IMG/VR virus record: IMGVR_UViG_3300031997_000039
Span: 1 to 32,884 of that record
Reading direction: 5' to 3' (one strand)
Length of the DNA stretch: 32,884 nucleotides
Source of the DNA: a virus
Below are positions 31,765 to 32,884 of the stretch, piece after piece (within the stretch, counting starts at the first letter, position 1; every line of letters begins with the position of its first letter). The position numbers were made by a program, and so were the translations under genes. Under the pieces are notes generated by a model that worked only from the letters and a program-made list of their open reading frames with translations, had not been told where the DNA came from and made no database searches.

Positions 31765-32841
31765 ATGCCTACAACGTCATCATTTACAATTTATACCTCA
31801 GAAGACCGTGACGGTCCGGGTGCTTGCAATGGATTAACAGGGTCTTTATTAAGAATATTAAACGCATGTTTGATTAATGGATATGGAACAGGGTCTTATT
31901 TTAAACCCGCAGCAGGATGGAGTAAACCTTGTCCCGACTCAGCTAGTACTGCTGGTGGATTTAAACAAGCATCTGGTTCTCAGTTTTCAATGTTTGTAAA
32001 TGATAGCGCACCTACTACTGGACTTACGGCTACTGAAGCAAGTCTTGTAGGTTGGCAATATTTAAGTTCTAGTATTCCTCCTGCTGGAATATTGAATACT
32101 GGCTCTGTGGGAACAGGCTATGGACAGTTCCCTACACCTATACAATTACTAACATTTGGACATCTTGTAATTAGAAAAAGTGTAACCGCTAGTTCCGTTG
32201 CTAGACAATGGATTCTTGCGGCTGATGCCAGTACAATGTATATGTGGATTCAAACCGGCGACAATGGTTCAAGATATTGGCACTTTGGATTTGGTGAGTT
32301 TTATTCATTAAAAGGACCAACAGATTTATGGCGATGTTTTATTTATGGTGGACATGCCACCGGCGCGGCAAATAATTGGTGTGATACAATGAGTGCCGGT
32401 TCACAGGACGCAGGAAGACAAAGCAATATAAATTCTTTAACCGTGGGACTGAATGGACATTATCTTGCGGCTAATGCATCAGGAACAGGAGGAAGTGTGT
32501 TTAACGCCGTTAAAGGCGATCAAGGGTTATCATCTACGTCAGGAGTTTCTGCAACATCAAATCAAGCAAGTATAATTGATGGAATTATGGCATCCCCAAA
32601 TGCATATGATGGTTCGTATTACATTTCTCCTTTATGGGTAGTAGAACCACCTTCTATTAATATAAGAGGTAGATATAGAGGGTTGTATCAGATTTGTCAT
32701 CCCGCAACCACTTTTACAGTAGGTCAAAAACTTGATGGGTCTGGCACATATGCAGGAAAAACTTTTATGGTTATTACAGTTGGAGGAAATAGTGGTGGAT
32801 TTTGGGGATTGGAAGTATCCAACACTGTAGAAACAAATTAA
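31765..32841 (+). CDS. Virion-type beta-rich protein, tandem paralogue 2
   Basis: 358 residues, starting five bases after the previous stop and without a clear Shine-Dalgarno sequence. It aligns along its whole length with paralogue 1: F-T-I-Y-T-S-E-D...G-P-G-A-C-N-G-x-T-G-S-L, then G-Y-G-T-G-S-Y-F-K-P-A-A-G-W-S-K-P, then R-Q-W-I-L-A-A-D-A-S-T-M-Y-M-W. Both end T-M-V/F-M-V-I...L-E-V/T-S-N-T-V-E-T-N. The middle loop regions differ most, as expected for exposed surfaces. The function is unknown, as for paralogue 1. Confidence 0.75.
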   Translation: MPTTSSFTIYTSEDRDGPGACNGLTGSLLRILNACLINGYGTGSYFKPAAGWSKPCPDSASTAGGFKQASGSQFSMFVNDSAPTTGLTATEASLVGWQYLSSSIPPAGILNTGSVGTGYGQFPTPIQLLTFGHLVIRKSVTASSVARQWILAADASTMYMWIQTGDNGSRYWHFGFGEFYSLKGPTDLWRCFIYGGHATGAANNWCDTMSAGSQDAGRQSNINSLTVGLNGHYLAANASGTGGSVFNAVKGDQGLSSTSGVSATSNQASIIDGIMASPNAYDGSYYISPLWVVEPPSINIRGRYRGLYQICHPATTFTVGQKLDGSGTYAGKTFMVITVGGNSGGFWGLEVSNTVETN

Positions 32842-32844
32842 ATT

Positions 32845-32884
32845 ATGCCAACATCACAATTTAAATTTTATTCGGCGAATGACC
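32845..32884 (+). CDS. Virion-type protein, tandem paralogue 3 (cut by window end)
   Basis: Only the first 13 codons are present (M-P-T-S-Q-F-K-F-Y-S-A-N-D). They match the starts of the two preceding genes (M-P-S-S-Q-F-T-I-Y-T-S-S-D and M-P-T-T-S-S-F-T-I-Y-T-S-E-D). It begins three bases after the previous stop, so the array has at least three members and continues beyond the window. Confidence 0.65.
   Translation, partial: MPTSQFKFYSAND

Noticed and set aside
1-32884. tRNA genes, insertion sequences or integrase/attachment sites
   Set aside because: Intergenic gaps are nearly all under 70 bases, with no cloverleaf, transposase or recombinase motif visible. No stretch over 300 bases lacks a gene.

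Overview
This window looks like part of a large, AT-rich tailed phage genome of the contractile-tail (myovirus, T4-related) kind. Three genes in the order 13-14-15 resemble the T4 neck and tail-terminator proteins. They sit next to very large serine/alanine-rich tail-fibre genes. Coding density is almost complete, many starts overlap the previous stop as ATGA, and I found no tRNA, rRNA, insertion sequence or CRISPR array. The host cannot be read from the sequence.

Layout: (1) 1-2657, plus strand: a gene cut by the window edge, a SWIM-like Cys/His protein, a tryptophan-rich protein with a 22-residue duplication, and an unknown beta-rich/basic protein. (2) 2677-12366, plus strand: three fibre or tailspike genes (600, 1567 and 1044 aa) built on the same Ser-Ala-Ser-Trp/Phe-Ala repeats; the third carries a pectate-lyase-type beta-helix. 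(3) 12375-20300, minus strand: eight tightly coupled genes encoding small enzymes (muramidase-like, CCA/poly(A) polymerase with HD domain, GNAT-GNAT-metalloprotease, ParB-like, ADP-ribosyltransferase/KptA-like, two 2H phosphoesterases) and one unknown protein. (4) 20367-24265, plus strand: neck genes 13, 14 and 15 with three small extra genes between them. (5) 24316-32884, plus strand: a 2090-aa fibre with two LamG-like domains and a six-bladed Kelch-type propeller, then three tandem paralogues, the last cut by the window end.

The main finding is a shared N-terminal leader on eleven otherwise unrelated proteins: seven of the eight minus-strand genes, the three extra genes between the neck genes, and the SWIM-like gene. 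The leader is about ten residues, roughly M-I-x-L-K-x-[IL]-[IL]-x-E. In ten of eleven cases it ends in [IL]-x-E, the known cleavage motif of the T4 prohead protease gp21. Its length and position match the T4 internal-protein capsid-targeting sequence. The neck and fibre proteins lack it. Internal [IL]-x-E-S sites also fall at domain boundaries in multidomain members, and an internal leader-like segment sits at the start of the CCA polymerase domain. I infer a cargo system: a set of enzymes packaged in the prohead, trimmed (some as polyproteins) by the maturation protease and delivered with the DNA. The cargo leans towards RNA-end chemistry and nucleotide modification, which would suit counter-defence such as tRNA repair or cyclic-nucleotide removal. 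That role is inference.

A second signal is TATATTTAT or a close variant placed just upstream of five genes, including both sides of the only divergent intergenic region. It may be this phage's late promoter.
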